In this document: one piece after another, positions 1 through 13,410 of the stretch
Layout: every line of letters starts with the position of its first letter
How positions within the stretch are numbered: the first letter of the stretch is position 1
Origin: Neonectria sp. B-13
Lineage: Eukaryota; Ascomycota; Sordariomycetes; Hypocreales; Nectriaceae
Assembly (NCBI GenBank): GCA_002682825.1
Contig: NOKP01000006.1
Span: forward strand, 434,001-498,000
Length of the DNA: 64,000 nt
Direction: 5' to 3'
Translations under genes and position numbers: made by a program
The notes under the pieces: generated by a model
Databases searched by the model: none
What the model saw: the letters and a program-made list of their open reading frames with translations, nothing else
Told to the model about the DNA's origin: nothing

Positions 1-680
1 GGAGGGAACCTGCCCTCAGCGGGGGGTCTTCTAGGGAGAAGCTCGTTCACGGAAGCGCTGAGAAGGGATCGAGGTGGTGATCTTTCCAGCATCCGGACAG
101 GGTCAAGCTTCTTTTTCATACTGTCGCCATGAATGTCGGCAGGGGATTGGAACTGGAAGCGGTTGTGGTGGAGACCGAATTCTCCTGTTCGTAGAGAGTC
201 GCGAGTCCTATGAGCGCCATAATTGTTAGCCGACTTGGTCCAGTCCAGCTGGCAAGGGCTCGTCTGCAGCCATGAACCAGTGACGGGAGAGCACTTGGCC
301 TCATACCTGTCAGTGGAATAGCTGGAATATCCTTCGTCCCGATCACTAGTGAAGCTGTTATGGAAGGCGCCAATGTCTCTCCGTTGGTAGCTCGGTCGTT
401 CCTCTGCAAAAGACGAGGCCATGCTCCCATAACCACTAGCAAAGGATGCGGGGCCGGGTCCGAAGTCGCGCTTGTCTCGCATGTCTGGAGGAAGATGTGT
501 TGGCTCAGTGCCGGGGAGGTATCGAGGTGGAGGTAAGGGAGGAGGGACGTCGTTTGTAGGTTCGATGCCGGGTATGGACATTGCCAGACTGCTGCTGCCA
601 AAGGGTCTGTCGTGGTGGCTGGCATGGCTGCGAAAGCCGTCGGCCCCGGGGACTCTAATACTCGGGAGAGGGAAAGCCAT
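1..680 (-). CDS. Partial low-complexity protein, possible nuclear regulator (5' end only)
   Basis: The frame opens at an ATG in a near-ideal context (TCCACCATGG) at 680 and stays open to the window edge, so the C-terminal part is missing. The protein begins MAFPLPSIRVPGADG and is rich in Pro, Ser and Arg, with short charged patches such as DKRDF, RDEGYSS and KKKLDPVRMLE. No catalytic or DNA-binding domain lies in the visible part. A probable 99-nt in-frame intron lies at 208-306: donor GTATGA, branch GGCTAAC, acceptor CATAG; its removal joins STD to RTRDS. The composition and the very long gene-free region upstream suit a developmental transcription factor, for example a homeodomain or GATA type, but this is inference and the family is not recognised with certainty. 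Confidence 0.55.
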   Translation of the reverse strand, partial: MAFPLPSIRVPGADGFRSHASHHDRPFGSSSLAMSIPGIEPTNDVPPPLPPPRYLPGTEPTHLPPDMRDKRDFGPGPASFASGYGSMASSFAEERPSYQRRDIGAFHNSFTSDRDEGYSSYSTDRYEAKCSPVTGSWLQTSPCQLDWTKSANNYGAHRTRDSLRTGEFGLHHNRFQFQSPADIHGDSMKKKLDPVRMLERSPPRSLLSASVNELLPRRPPAEGRFP

Positions 681-1419
681 GGTGGATTATGTTGGAGGTT
701 GACGACTCGAGCTGAGGATGGAGCACGAGGCAAGACAATGGAAGCTGAAGGTCGGGGCGACTTGAACCAGGATGACGACAGCAGGAGCCAACGCCGTCAT
801 AGAAGAGGTGGTCGAGGGGAGCGACCCTAATTTTTGCGTGGTCCCGTATGGCTCCTTTGGGAATTCCCCTTTTGCCTTGTGGCTCGGTGTTGGGTCGGGA
901 CCAGGGTGAGACGGGTGGTTTGTGGGTGGCGATGGCTTCGGCTGGCCCGCGATGCAGGTCTGCAAGGTCCAGTGCTAGCTAGTCGGCTGGGGCCGCCAAT
1001 TCCGGAGGAGCGACGATGGCGGCGAATGGCAGGGCGCGCTGGGGGGGATGCTCGGGCTGAGGTTCAGACAGCGAAACGGAGCCGCAATATGAAGGACATG
1101 CACGAGCGAGGGAGGAAGATGTTGGATGCTGGATGTCGGAATATTGGAGTATAGCGAAAGAAGGAAGGGATGGAGTATGGGAAACGGAGTCGGAGAAGGT
1201 GGCGGGACGTGGAGTTTTGAAGGTGTACTTGGTGCAGGGCAGTCTTATGTTGACGTTGTCGCTCTTGCACTTTTTAGATGTCTGTGCTGGTGCTGGGGGG
1301 TTGCTGCATGGGGAGAAAGGTAGACACCCCTCTGTGGACAGTTTGGGCGTGAGGGCAGCAAGAGTAGCGGGGACTGGGATGATCGGCCACCACTTTCTGC
1401 TTGGACTCTTTTGACTCTG

Positions 1420-1452
1420 ACACACACACACGCGCACACACGCACACACACG
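1420..1452. repeat. CA-dinucleotide microsatellite
   Basis: An interrupted (CA)n tract with CG substitutions, seen directly. It lies in the probable upstream region of the left-edge gene. Confidence 0.9.
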
Positions 1453-2550
1453 GGGAAGTGAATATATGGATAGGCGACTTCTTTTAGAGAGAGGGATAAA
1501 GCGCGAGAGAGAAAGATTAGGCGTGAGAGGATTGTTGTAAGGATGGCGGAAGGATGTGAGGGGAAGAAGAAGTAGGAGAATCGACGATGAAGAGCCAGGG
1601 GGGTGGGTTCTGTTGCAACGGGGGGCGTCCTCTTGGCCTTTTGCTCTGGCCTTGGTGTCTTGGACGTTGCGTTGCGTTGCGTGGCCCGTTAGATTTCCCT
1701 CTGCCGTTGCCGGAAGTGTGTGTTTGTATCCGTAGGTACGTCAGTGTCTGACTCTGGTTGACTATGATTCTGTCTCCGTCTGATGGACAAACACTTGCGG
1801 AACAGGATCCGCGCATCAGGATATCAATGGAGACGCTGGGCGAAGGTACCACGATAGACTCGTCCTCCATTTACATCGAGTACTCGGCGGTATACAACTG
1901 CTACATGGATATACGTACTGCATTAGGTATGGATGTACGTACGTCTCGGGTCTTGCTTGAGTACCAACACCGCTCCGTCAACACTCACTTCCTCTCCTCC
2001 CAGTCCACCTCATTGTCTGTCCCCTAGAAGCCAGACCCTGTTGGTTTAGTTGGGAGAGAGCGCAAAGAGGGGGGGCGTGTCTACATCTCAACAAGGTCAC
2101 CAACGCCCGAACCCTGACGTAGCGAGTCAACGGTGGGCGGGCAGCGGAATGGGGGGGGTGTCAAGGTGTTAACGTGAATTTGAATTTGGAGGTGGACTTC
2201 AATTCAAGGTGGATGCGAGAGCGAGTCCTCCACCGCCCCGCCTCCGGGGGTCCTGGGAGAGCCCTAGGAGGCTAGGTGGGAGAGCCCTCAAGGACGCCCT
2301 GCAGCGAGCCCTGGGGACCTGACAAGGAACCTGGCAAACGCTGGGAGCCCTGGGAACCCTGTCGTCCGCCGCCTTGAAGGGCTGGGCGCGACGCTTGAGA
2401 AGGGGTAGGGCGGGAGGTGGTACCTCGTACATCCGTGGCGGGCAGTGGGGTGCCGTGAGTGGTCAGCGTGCTGCAGCACCAAAGGGATGGCGTCGCGGGA
2501 GGGTGTAGAGCGTGGGGTTCAGTTGGGGGGTGTAGGGCGGGCTTCGAGCT

Positions 2551-2574
2551 TTTGAGCCTTTGAGCCTTTGAGCC
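2551..2574. repeat. Three tandem TTTGAGCC units
   Basis: Three consecutive copies of the 8-mer TTTGAGCC, followed by a diverged copy. It lies in gene-free sequence. Confidence 0.8.
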
Positions 2575-5500
2575 TGGACGTGCAGGCGGCAACACGCCCC
2601 ATGGGTGTGTGAGGTGAAGGAAGGTACGCCGTCTTGGCGCCTTCCCAAGTACCCTCCTCATCATCTCCTTCCTGAAGTTTCGCGGCCCATCTCCATCTCT
2701 CCATCTCTGCATCTCTGCACCCCCCTTGTCACCTTCACTCTCACCCTCATCCTTCGACGCTGCCAACCCTCACCCACGCAAACCCACTCATCCAGGCCAA
2801 GACTGGCTTGTTTTCTTTGCTCGTCCTCACTCAGACTCGGACCAAGATTTGGGTGACCGGACTTGGACGCTCGCTCACCTTGGCTGAGTAGGTAGGGCCT
2901 GGGACACACCAAAGGACCATGCCGCCGCACTGCACACTGTCCTCACGCATCACAAGCCTTCCATGCGATGCTGCACCACCCGCTGCTACGCCCTGCCGGG
3001 CCCTCGCCCTAGGCTCTGGGCTCGCATCTGAGGCCTTGTTGGGCGGTCGACGGTTGCCAAGTTATTTGGTTCCATTTGATCCATTGAATCCCTCCAATCC
3101 CTCGGTAGATACGTATTCCTCCCAGTCCCCCCATCCGTCGCCGGACCTATTGATGGAAAGAACCCAAAAAGAAATGCATCACTTCCCTGCCACTGCTCAA
3201 TCAATGCAGATCAACGGGCGTTTCTTGCTGTTCCATCCCAGATTCCATGATTCCATCCACGATTCCATCATATCCTTCCATACTATCCCGACCCCGTCTC
3301 GTATCGACATCTTCCCACCCCAATCCTTCATCCCCATCCCCTGCTCTATTCTTGGCTTAGCAGCCCACTTTCAGCCCCGTCACACTGGCAGGGCGGCAAC
3401 CCGCGGGCACCGCAAGGCGGGAAGAGCCTCGAATGAAGACCTCGAAAGAGACTGGGCACGGCACTCTGCTGTTGCTGCCGCGGCCACTTGCAACTTGGCC
3501 CCCCTCGCTTATCCTGACCTTGGCTTGGCCCGGCCGGTCAGGCTTCACCAGCCCAGTCAACTCATTCCTGATCAGTGGATGCCGCTGAGCCATCCTCGTC
3601 TGGTCAGTGGTGGCGCTAACGGGGTCTCAAATTTCAAAGACATGGTACAATGGCATCGTCCGTCCTCCCCTTACCCACGTCTTGCGTGTCCCCGTTGCGT
3701 AATTGCTCACAGAGCCCTGAGCAGCGAGTGCCCGACGAACCCCGGAGGGGGCTCACCCCCTCGCCGCCGTACTCAGACGCGTTCAGCTATGAGCCATCAT
3801 TGCGCGCCACATCTCTCTCCAACATGCTAAGAGTCTTCTCAACTGCATTATGCTTCGTATATGACTCGCCACTGCCAGGCCGGCAACCTCGAATCTTTTC
3901 GTGGTTCAGATTGCAGCATCGCCCTTTTCTCATGGCCATCGCGGGTCGGAAGCATGCAGACGCCATCGTCGCCCGCTGAAATTTGAAAGCTACATAGTAA
4001 TTCCCCGCCAAGACAAAGACTCACAGGCCAGCGGGGAGTCGGGGAGAGTGCAAGTATTCAATGGGTCCTCTCGACGGACCCCACGGGCCCGATCATCCAG
4101 GGTCTCGTAACGCGGGGCTCATGGGCCATGTCTGCTCTGTCAAGTGTTGAGGCTCATCGTCTAACGGACTCAGACATCGCCTCGTTCTCGTTGCATCTCA
4201 TCAGCACTGGCCGCGCCACCAATTGTTAGATGACTTCGGAGAAATGTAAATACTGTCTCCTAGTTGCCTTGGCTTAGAAGTTGCTGAGACCATAGCTGAC
4301 TTCTAGAATCCTGCCGGCCTTACTAGTGCATCCACCTCAGGACCTTTGTAGTAGCAGACACGCGACCACCAGTCACGGCTCTGCCTCGTGTAAAAGAGTT
4401 CCACTCCCAGAACAGACAGGTCTGTAGTACGAAGTGCGCGATTGCGTGAGATGGGATTCGGCTCAGGCAGCCGAATCCTCTTCACAGTTGCTCTTGGATC
4501 GAGAGTTGGCCCTCGCCCCGCTTTGAGGCTTGATCCATCAGATCCATGGTGTTCCCTGCGACCTGCAGTTGGCACTTTGTTAGTTTGTCATTTACATCAC
4601 ACACGCGGTGGATGAATACAGCACGGTTTCAATGCAAATATGGATGCTCTACTGCCGGGCGGGTGGATTGGGCACTAGCCAAAGCATGGAAAGCACGGGC
4701 AGCGTGTACACGGACAGCATGAGGGGAATCGAGCGTACTCCGGGACGGGGAAGTGTTGAGTCTGGTGGTGAGATGAGGTTGTGGCATGGAGATGGAGCCA
4801 TGCCCTCCCTGCTCTGGTCTGGCCCTGGAGCCTTGAATGGGGCTTGTCGGGCGGCTCTTGATATCGCCCAAGGAATGTCGCCCGCGAACCATGTTGCAGC
4901 CGTGGGGTTGTAGGCGGTTCGGGACTAATCTCCAAAGCCCGGAAGGCATTCCTCCTACTACTGGCTCGGACTCGCACAAATCATCCTGGGTGGATTGGTG
5001 AGAAGGATTGGTGGGTGAGACGGCAGTGCTACATGCAGCATGAGGGCAGCCGCTGACAAAGACGGCTTGGCCCAGCCACGATGAGAGGCCGAGAGTAGTC
5101 TCCAGGGACCTGGAAACATGGCATCGGCGAAAGGCTAGTGAAGGCATCAGCGGCAGACAGAGCACCCTTGCACGGCGTCGTCGGGTCTGCTAAGCCCTAT
5201 AGCTTCGTCAGTGCCCCAGCGCAAGGCTGCCTTAACGGCTCGCCAGCGACAGATCTCTGGCACCAACAGCGGGCTTCCGACGCCGTTGGGAGTCCTCCGC
5301 AACAGTTGGCCACGGGCAACTGACATGAGTCGTGTGGGCGGTGCGCCGGTGCTTGGTTTGGACTCCAGCCGGAGTGACTTCGGAAAGTGGAGCGACGGCG
5401 TACCGGTTGTAGCGGACCTATGCGCCACCCATTCCGCCCACCCCTCATCACCGACAGCGTCCACCGCACCCTTGCCCACAGCCCACGAGCCCACGAGCCC

Positions 5501-8500
5501 CCAAGCCACGAGCCACGAGGCCCCCCCATCGGCCTACCAGGCGACGGGCAATCAGACGTGCCCCTCCTCCCTCAGCCCTACCGTCAATTCCCTAGCGACT
5601 GGCATGTCGCTGGGCCTTTTGAGTCTTGACCCTTTGGCTAGCGGCGGATCCACACCCTTTGGTTGGCCCCCTCCCGAGGCTACCGAGGCAGGCCTTTCAT
5701 AGGGCGGAAGGGCAGAGTACAGCACCACGGCGGACGCCAGTGCGGAGTGCAGGGCGCCGGTTGAAGTGCAGTGCTCGGCTGGCTCCCATGAAACGGCAAG
5801 CGGCGCAGTTTCTCAGTATACGTGCTCCGTCGAGAGTGCTACCATGGCAGACACTTACCGGTAGCCGATAGCACGAAGCAGAGTGCCGGTACGAATGTTG
5901 AAGGGCCATGGACACCCGGGCGCCGAGGCGGCGGTAAGGAGTGGAGGACTACTACTCCGTAAGCATCTAGCATGATCCAACTAACATGACCAACGGCCGA
6001 GCATCAGCAACCCCGACCCAACCGCATCGCAGCTCTGCAGAGTACGAGTTTCCCGACAGAGGTTCGTGTTGGGGGTTGACGGAGGTGTCAAGGTTGCCGT
6101 TTTGCCGGTGCCGATGCCGTTGGCCTTGACCGATGCCCGTTCCGTTGCCCATGGCCCGTCGATGATTTAGACCTCTCCTGTTGGTCGTCCCCCGTCCCCG
6201 TTGGGAGCGCAAAGTTTGCAGACCTGCGGTACTGCGGCGCTGCGGCACTCCGGCATTTGGCATTTTGGCATGTACGAGTCCCGCACACCACACCCTTCTC
6301 CCTCCAAGGAACTCAGGGTGGAAAACCTAATCAGTGCCACTGCGCCGAGATACGAAGCTGAACTAGGCGGAATGAGAGGATGGATGCGCCAGAGAGATGC
6401 CCATTTAGGGGCCTTTTGGGGCACTCGGCAACTTCGTTGCGTCCGACGCACCGGAAGGGAGGCGTCAAGGACATGGTGCTGCGCCACCCTAGGGCCCAAG
6501 CCGAGACGGACGCTAGACAGCGGTGCAAAGCATGTTTGGGGAAACGAGGACCAACCTGGCAGTCTAAGTTGCAACCCCCAAACCACGGTCGATAGGCACC
6601 TAGACTATCTTCCTGGTATCTGCCCAACCCAACCCACCAACACAACCTCGTGGCCTCACCATCGTCACCGCCAACATCGCAATCTTCGTTCCCGTTGCCA
6701 TGGTCGGGCTATTTCCCATGCTGAGGATATTGCCCACGCCCCCCATAGCTTATCGGTGGCCACACCAACCCACTTGGATGCCGGTATGTGTACTATAAGT
6801 CCCAGGGCGGTATTTCTGCCGTACCTAGCTCCCTCCCGCTGGCCAACCTCGATCGCTCCAACGCCGTCGACGCCATGGCTTCCACAAGCCAAAGACCAAA
6901 TGCATAGCGGTAGGGCTGGTGTGAGACGCGCCTCGCTAGGCTCGGTCCCTCGAAGCTGCCCGAAGCTTACCGAACGAGTATGTGCTCCGTCCCGGAGTTC
7001 TTTGTCAATCCGCGGATTCGTTTTAGAATGGCACTGACGCGCGGGCGCCAACCAAAACCAAGCCGCCACCGAAACAGGTTCTGGGGCCGGAGCGTCATCT
7101 TTCCCAGAGTTTATGGAGCTTATACGTACGACGATTGCGCAACTCTCCACATATGAGTGGCTCTTCGGGGTGGGGACGGCGGCGGTGATGGCAATCGGGG
7201 TGAAGATGTATGCCGGTTGATGACTCGCCTTGACGTCTCGTTCGACATGCTTTCGAGTTTGGTCTCAGATCGCAGACTTGCCATGGGTTTAGAGCTGGGT
7301 GCCCTCGCTCGTCGTGTGATCTGGTGGTTGATGATGATGTTTGACGCGCACCCGTTGAAGCATCTCGTCCGCCTGCTGCACTTGGCAAGGCGAGTTGGTG
7401 GAGACTGCGACACTATTGAATTGCTCAACTTGGCAACATACCGAACATCCCATCAGCCCTGCCGGTTGCCTGTCCCACAGTTGATCACCACCTCACAGCC
7501 GCCCTGGCATCGATTCCGTCGTCATCGTCATCTCCCAGGCGAGACCGCCATTGAATGTGCTTCGTACTACGTAGGACGTCGCGTGACCCACTCGGAAGGG
7601 AATGAGGCCCGTCCTGCTTGTGGGTTCTCTCAACTGCCGAGCCACGGCAGGCGGTGCTTTACATTACGGCGACTGTCAAAACTTTGGATCAACCTCGAAG
7701 TGGGCTTCATTTCACTCCAATACCAAGCAAGCATTGTGTTTCAGGAGGGGGTGCGAAGTTCTCGGCAGAGTAGGGAGTAGCAAGCGCCACAATATCCACC
7801 ATCTCCGCTCCTGCCCACGCGTCCTTGTATAGCACGAGCGAGTTTCCCCGTTACGCTTCGCAAATCTCTAGCTTGGTCCTTTGGAGACTGCATCGCGAAG
7901 CAGCAACTATTTGCCCCTCGCAGGCAGACGGTTGCCACCAACTATGTGGAAATTATATTTCCACCTCGGAATCTCCATTTGCAGGTAGAGTATCACGCGT
8001 CGACTTACAATGCACCGACAAAATAGAGGTCTCCGGACGGAGTTGGTATATGTGCTGCGTCGATCTCCCATGGGACACAGACCCGGACAGGGGGGATTTG
8101 ACATATGCAAGATCCCCTGGCCCCTTTCTGTACCCAAGGGGGCTCAATGTCCGAAGCCCAAAGACCGAGGGCCTAGAAGTCCTTCGGAGAATATTCTTAG
8201 GGACCCAGCGGTATTGCTGACCTGTTCAGCTATCATATTACTATACCCGAATTTCCGTTTTCCGGTCGGGATTTTAGGTGCTGACATCCAGCCAGTAGCT
8301 CGGGTTCGGCTTCGGTCTCTCTTCCTGCATAGCCGGCGTCCTGCTAAGAGGAGCCACTTTTTAAGAACCAGTTCCTGGGCCATTGGCATTGGCCTGCGGC
8401 ATGCGGAACGTTGGCTCTTTTGTGCAGATCCCTGCTGGCGATGGAGACGCCGAACGGAGGAAGCCGGTGCGGCCATGCGTGTCGCCGATGGTCGGCTGTA

Positions 8501-8674
8501 CCCGTCACTCCTCTCCTCTGAGAGGCCAGTTTGCCTTTTACCAGTCCGGATTTGGATATCGAGCAAGGCCAAGCGTTGTCTGCACCGAAGATTGTCGGCC
8601 TCGCCCTTCTTCCTCCGTCAGCAGGATTGTCACCGTACGCGAACATGAACCTTCCTGCATCGCATAGTTACGAG

Positions 8675-8696
8675 GTATGTACGAAGTATGTACGAA
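8675..8696. repeat. Tandem pair of GTATGTACGAA
   Basis: Two adjacent exact copies of an 11-mer, followed by the related AGTACGTAGT. It belongs to the TACGTA-type motifs scattered over the gene-free region. Confidence 0.85.
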
Positions 8697-10829
8697 GCAC
8701 GAAGTACGTAGTGGGCAGTTCTAGCAATGCAGCCGCCACTCGCACAGCCCTCTCACAGGCTTTCTGGCCCGGGTTTCTGGGATTGGATACGAGCCTCCTC
8801 TTGGCCATGCGGCTTGAAAATTCAGATCTCACTCGAGGGCTGCGAGGTGCATCCCGTGGCGATGCAACGTTGGTGGAGTAACAAAAAAGCTTGTCGCTGG
8901 GCGCCCAAATCGTGGTAGTGCAGATGCACATGGGGCAAGGGATCGTCGCTCGCTCGCAGGTCTGACGTCGGATTCATCTGGCTGACTGCGTCAAAAGCCC
9001 CCGAGACGGTGCATCTCGTTCTTGGAAGAGGCAAATACACGTCAAATCACGGGCTGGCAGCGGTTTCAGCTCCAAGTTAAAATGCCACGCTGCCGTGCCA
9101 GGCTGCATCGGGCAATGTGGTTCATCTTTTGCCGTTGTCAGACGCTCAGCCACCAGATTGACGAAGCACGAGGCCCAAGGAACGACTGATGCTGTCCCTG
9201 ACTGGATATGCTCTCGACGCAGCACAACCAGTCAGTTCCCTCGCAGGGCTGGCATGGCACCCCAGCAGAGGCACGTGTTGCCGAGGAATGACAGGATGAC
9301 CTTGCCTGAGCCCATCTCGTCAACACCTGGAATACTAGGGGGCATTATCGAGATATGGTGGCTGGTCCCCTACCGATGTCGCGTTGCGAATGGGATGTCA
9401 CGCATGTGGTGGTTCGAGGCCCCAGGCGCGCCAACCGACGATATGGCATCGCACCACACAACAACCGTAATCCCATGGCTCCGGGTTTCGGTGCCATAGT
9501 CACCTTGGAGCAATTCGTAAGAACTAAGGAGACGTCACCAGCTCGGCGCCGACGCGCCATCGCAGTCGGGATGTGGGAGGAAGGTTGCCGGGGCCGCGCC
9601 ATCATCTTGTGGCTCAACCGGCGCGGGCGGAACAAGGGACGAACCCGATGGTTCTAGTGAACGAAGCCGAGAGACATCGGGCGCCCTATCTCCAAGCTTA
9701 CTATGGCCAGAGGTCATGCGACTTGCCATGGTACGTAGCGCTTTCGTCCGGCGAAAACAGCCACAGCCGACGATATTAATGGGGGGGTTCTGGTAGGCTC
9801 GAGAGGATGAATAAGAGCGCACTATGCTTGCGTCGGAGCATGGGGCGTATTGAGTTGAACGCCCAGTTACAGCGGTGGTGGGGAATCGGCTCTTCGACCT
9901 TCTACAAATGTGGTTCTGTTGCGAATGTACCGGTGCTAAGACTCGATCCATCTCTATTTCGTCGGGGCATTCTACACAAGGAGCAATACTTGTTGTGATA
10001 ACCCGTATCCCGTACAGGAAAGCAGCAGCACTCCACGGACCCCGATGAACGATTGAGCATTGGTTCCGTACAGCGTACCTCGTATGCTGAGTTAAGAGAG
10101 CGTCATCAGCCGCAGGCGGCATGATTCAAGGTGGCCTTGGCAGACAAGATACCAACAAGCAGGAGTACTTTGCTCAAGCCACGCCCAAGGTACTCGATCA
10201 ACGGCGGGACGGAGCGTGATCGAGACTTTTGCTGTCAGGCTGAGGGGATCGGTCCAGCTGAACGCGCGTCCAGTTAAAGAGCGGAACAGGGAAGCTGGAA
10301 CTTGTCTCTGACGCCGTAGGGCTAGGCATTCGTGAATTCGGATTAGCTCTCCAAACGGAGGCGCGCTATCGAACATCTCTAGCACGAGTCGGGCAAGGGG
10401 ATGGGGGGCGTGCAAAAGGCTGTTGGAGGCAGAAGAGAGGGAGAGATGCAAAGGGAGACGTCGACTAAGACGTCCTACGTGTGGTATGCTGTCTATGTAC
10501 ATTGCCAAGCTTCGTGCGCAAGTCGGACGGGGCGAAGGCAGAAGTGAAGTGGCAGACTGGGAGGCAGCCCTACGTCGACGGCGTCGACACCATGCAAGAT
10601 GGCCGTTTTCGAACTCTCCCGGTCTCCACCTTTTGCCTCGGCCGCTTTTTCACGTACCTTGCCCCCGACGACGTGGTCCTCCGAGGGCACATGCTCCGTT
10701 CACCGTGGGCGGCCCCCAACTGTGCCCCCCGGGAAACGCGGACGCGGCCCCGAAGCCTCCGAGCCACGGTGACCCGGAGAGCCGGAACGGACTGCGACTG
10801 GGGAAGGGAACACGCAGAGGAATCGTGGA

Positions 10830-10841
10830 CCCCCCCCCCCC
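10830..10841. repeat. Run of twelve C
   Basis: A homopolymer of 12 C followed by a CT-rich tract. Such runs are prone to sequencing length error and to slippage. Confidence 0.9.
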
Positions 10842-12287
10842 TCCCCTTTTTCTTTCATTGGGTCTTTCACTGCCCCCTTCCCCTCCACACGAATGAAGGC
10901 TTTCATTTCCGGATATCCTGCTTCGCCCACCTCGTTGGACAAGGGGTAGAACGAGAGCTGGGGGAAGGACGAGTTTCCCTTCGCGGGAGGCCATGCCAAG
11001 GAACATCACACGAACCCGCCTCGTCAAGGATGCGCATGAAAACAGAGCAAGCCCAATCAGCGGCGCCAGCACGGGATGAGCTGAAAACCAGTGGCTGCCT
11101 CTGTGTGGGGTGAGTTGGTGTTGTTAATTCCGCCATGGGGAAGGAATCCCCTCTGCCCTCTCCACCCCTGGTCCGACAGTACCCAGATTGCGCTGGCTCG
11201 TGTGTCGTCTAGCGTCTACGGCTGCTCCAGCGAACAGCAACTAGCCATGACGGACTGCCCATTCATTCCCCTTGGACCAGTTTCTCTTGGTCTCGGACAG
11301 GTCAGCCTTGGTCAGCCCCGCCTGCGATCCGCCTCCATCGGGAGGAGATCTGCTGGACATGATTCATCTCCAGGAGCAGCGTCTCCTGATGGAGATTCCC
11401 AGACGCTCCAGGCACTTAGACGTGCACGCCACGACGGGCCAAGGGCGCCGGTTGAGGCGTTGGCCCCTAAACGGGGGCCCATGGGGAGCGTGCAATTAGC
11501 CTCAAGAGTCTGGAACTGGGCCAACCACTGCGGCCGGTTTTGGCGAGGTGCAGTTTTGTGTCTCAGCGAGATGGTGCTGCTGTCCAATGTTGGACGGTGT
11601 CACAGATCCTCGGCCCTTGTTTCTCGAGGCGCGGTGCAAAAGTGCAGTCAGGGGGCTGGCCATCTGTGGACAAACCAGAGACGGAGGGAGGCTCCCAGGG
11701 AGGCTCCCAGGGCTGGCGATATCGCCCATGGGTAAGAGATGGGATTTGCAAAACGTCAATGAATGGATTTCCTTGTCGGCGAGCTGCAAGGGTTGGCGCC
11801 GATGCCCCAGTGCATCCGCAGCTCACATCCGAGCCCTGGCCTGGCAGACGGCACTGTCATCAGTCTACGAATAGACTCTGCCAGGCCTAAACGCCCATCT
11901 ACGAAATGCATGCCGGCTTGGGTTGGAACGGCCACTGGCATACGAGAGAGGCATGGCCGAGAAAAGCTTGGCTCAGAGGAATACGACCCATGCCCACAGG
12001 CTCTCGTGTCCACTGTCGCAGATTGACAGATTGACGCGGAACGGCGTCAGGGCCGCCTCCCTCCCAAGTCTCAACTCCACCCCCGCGTCGTCAGGTGGTC
12101 CTTGCAAGTTCGGAGCAGACAGGTGGATGGGTGCTGTTGTATCTGTAGGGCAGAAGTGGTACCATGCTAATTGCATTTGGTAGCGTCGCCCGTGTCGCTC
12201 CCGGCGGAGATAGCAGCCCTGCTACACGGACTCACGGAGTCGCGGAGTCACGGTGTCTGGAGTGCGAAGCTCGAGCAACGTTACGAA

Positions 12288-12310
12288 GTATCCGTACTCC
12301 GTACGGATAC
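12288..12310. repeat. Perfect inverted repeat GTATCCGTAC / GTACGGATAC
   Basis: Two 10-bp arms, perfectly complementary, separated by TCC. The arms contain the TACTCCGTA core that recurs elsewhere in the window (5953-5961, 36363-36371). It could form a hairpin or bind a dimeric protein; no function is shown. Confidence 0.85.
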
Positions 12311-13382
12311 ACGGCCTCGAATTGTCTCGTCCATTCATGCAGAGCGGCTGTAGGGCTGCCTCGCTCACAGTCACAGGCCAGAACACGGCCTCAGAAGTGC
12401 CCCGTAGAGGACCTGTTTAGGTAACGATGTCCACCGTCTACTATCCACTCCCTGCCAACGAGGTCATCGCGCAGCCTGCACTTCTCCAACAAAGTTTTGC
12501 TTCCCGAAGGGTCCCCCCCTCCCCCTCGAATCTGAAACGTCACTAGACGGCGATATGGTCGGCCGAGAAGAGGCTCCGGAGAAAGCAGGCAGGATGACTG
12601 ACGGAGGCGCCACGGCGGTATTTGTTGGTTCGGGAAGAGAAACGCTGGGGATGCGGCTGGTTGGGCGCTTCGTAATTACTCCTCCTTGCCTTGCGCTTAT
12701 GCGCTCACGCTGATGAATTGAATGCGCGTCCATTGTTTCTGTTTGGAAATCTTGCTCCGGCCGGGCTGCAAGGGTTGGAGCTTCACACGCCCACCCAGAT
12801 TGGGAATTTTTCGAGAAGCTTTCCGGAAGGCTTCCTATACGGGAAACTCGACCAGGGGGTGGCGTGGTGGATCAGCCTCGGCTCCTGGGTGCCACGCAAC
12901 CCATGCCTCCCTATTCGACTGGGACGGGATACTATGTATGTACATGTACGACGTACGCGGATACGTGTATACCGTTTCTTCCCTCCCATAAGGCTTTTCC
13001 CGCCACCTCCAGGGCTCACTTCGGTGCTTATGCGGAACTAACTCCTGGGTATGGAGCTGTTGTTTCGCAGTGACATTCGCAGCGACATTCGCAGACCCCC
13101 AGGCAAATGGAACTCGGCACAATCACATGCGAAAGCCGATGATGGACGATGAGATGAGGATCCCTGAGAGCCATCACGGCGTAATTCCGCCCTTACTGTC
13201 AGGTCCCTGGGAAACAATCCAGGGTTTGCGGACGTGGGTTCTACGGGAAGACGGTAAGACGGTAAGACGGTGGTAGTGAGGTGGGAACTGGACAAGCCCT
13301 GTGGGAGGAGCCCTTAGGGCGGCCCGAGCTGGTTAGCAGCCTACGGCGTGGCGCTGGTCCTCTGGGAGCCTATTGCCAGTAG

Positions 13383-13410
13383 TTTGCGGTTTGCGGTTTG
13401 CGGTTTGCGG
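13383..13410. repeat. Four tandem TTTGCGG heptamers
   Basis: Four exact adjacent copies of TTTGCGG, seen directly, in gene-free sequence. Confidence 0.9.

Larger units (their letters stand above)
681..2900 (-). promoter_or_regulatory. Probable leader and promoter of the left-edge gene
   Basis: No gene is seen. On the minus strand the part near 1480-1520 is pyrimidine-rich (runs of TCTCTC), as is common at fungal transcription start regions, followed upstream by a CA/TG microsatellite at 1420-1452. Open frames here are short and low complexity. A long 5' leader for the gene starting at 680 is the simplest reading; this is inference. Confidence 0.35.

Noticed and set aside
2919..3830. 303-codon plus-strand frame in the gene-free region
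   Set aside because: Low-complexity translation rich in His, Pro, Ser and Arg, no domain, no intron pairs; likely chance in GC-rich DNA.
6201..7037. 278-codon plus-strand frame
   Set aside because: No conserved pattern, and several overlapping frames of similar length exist on both strands.
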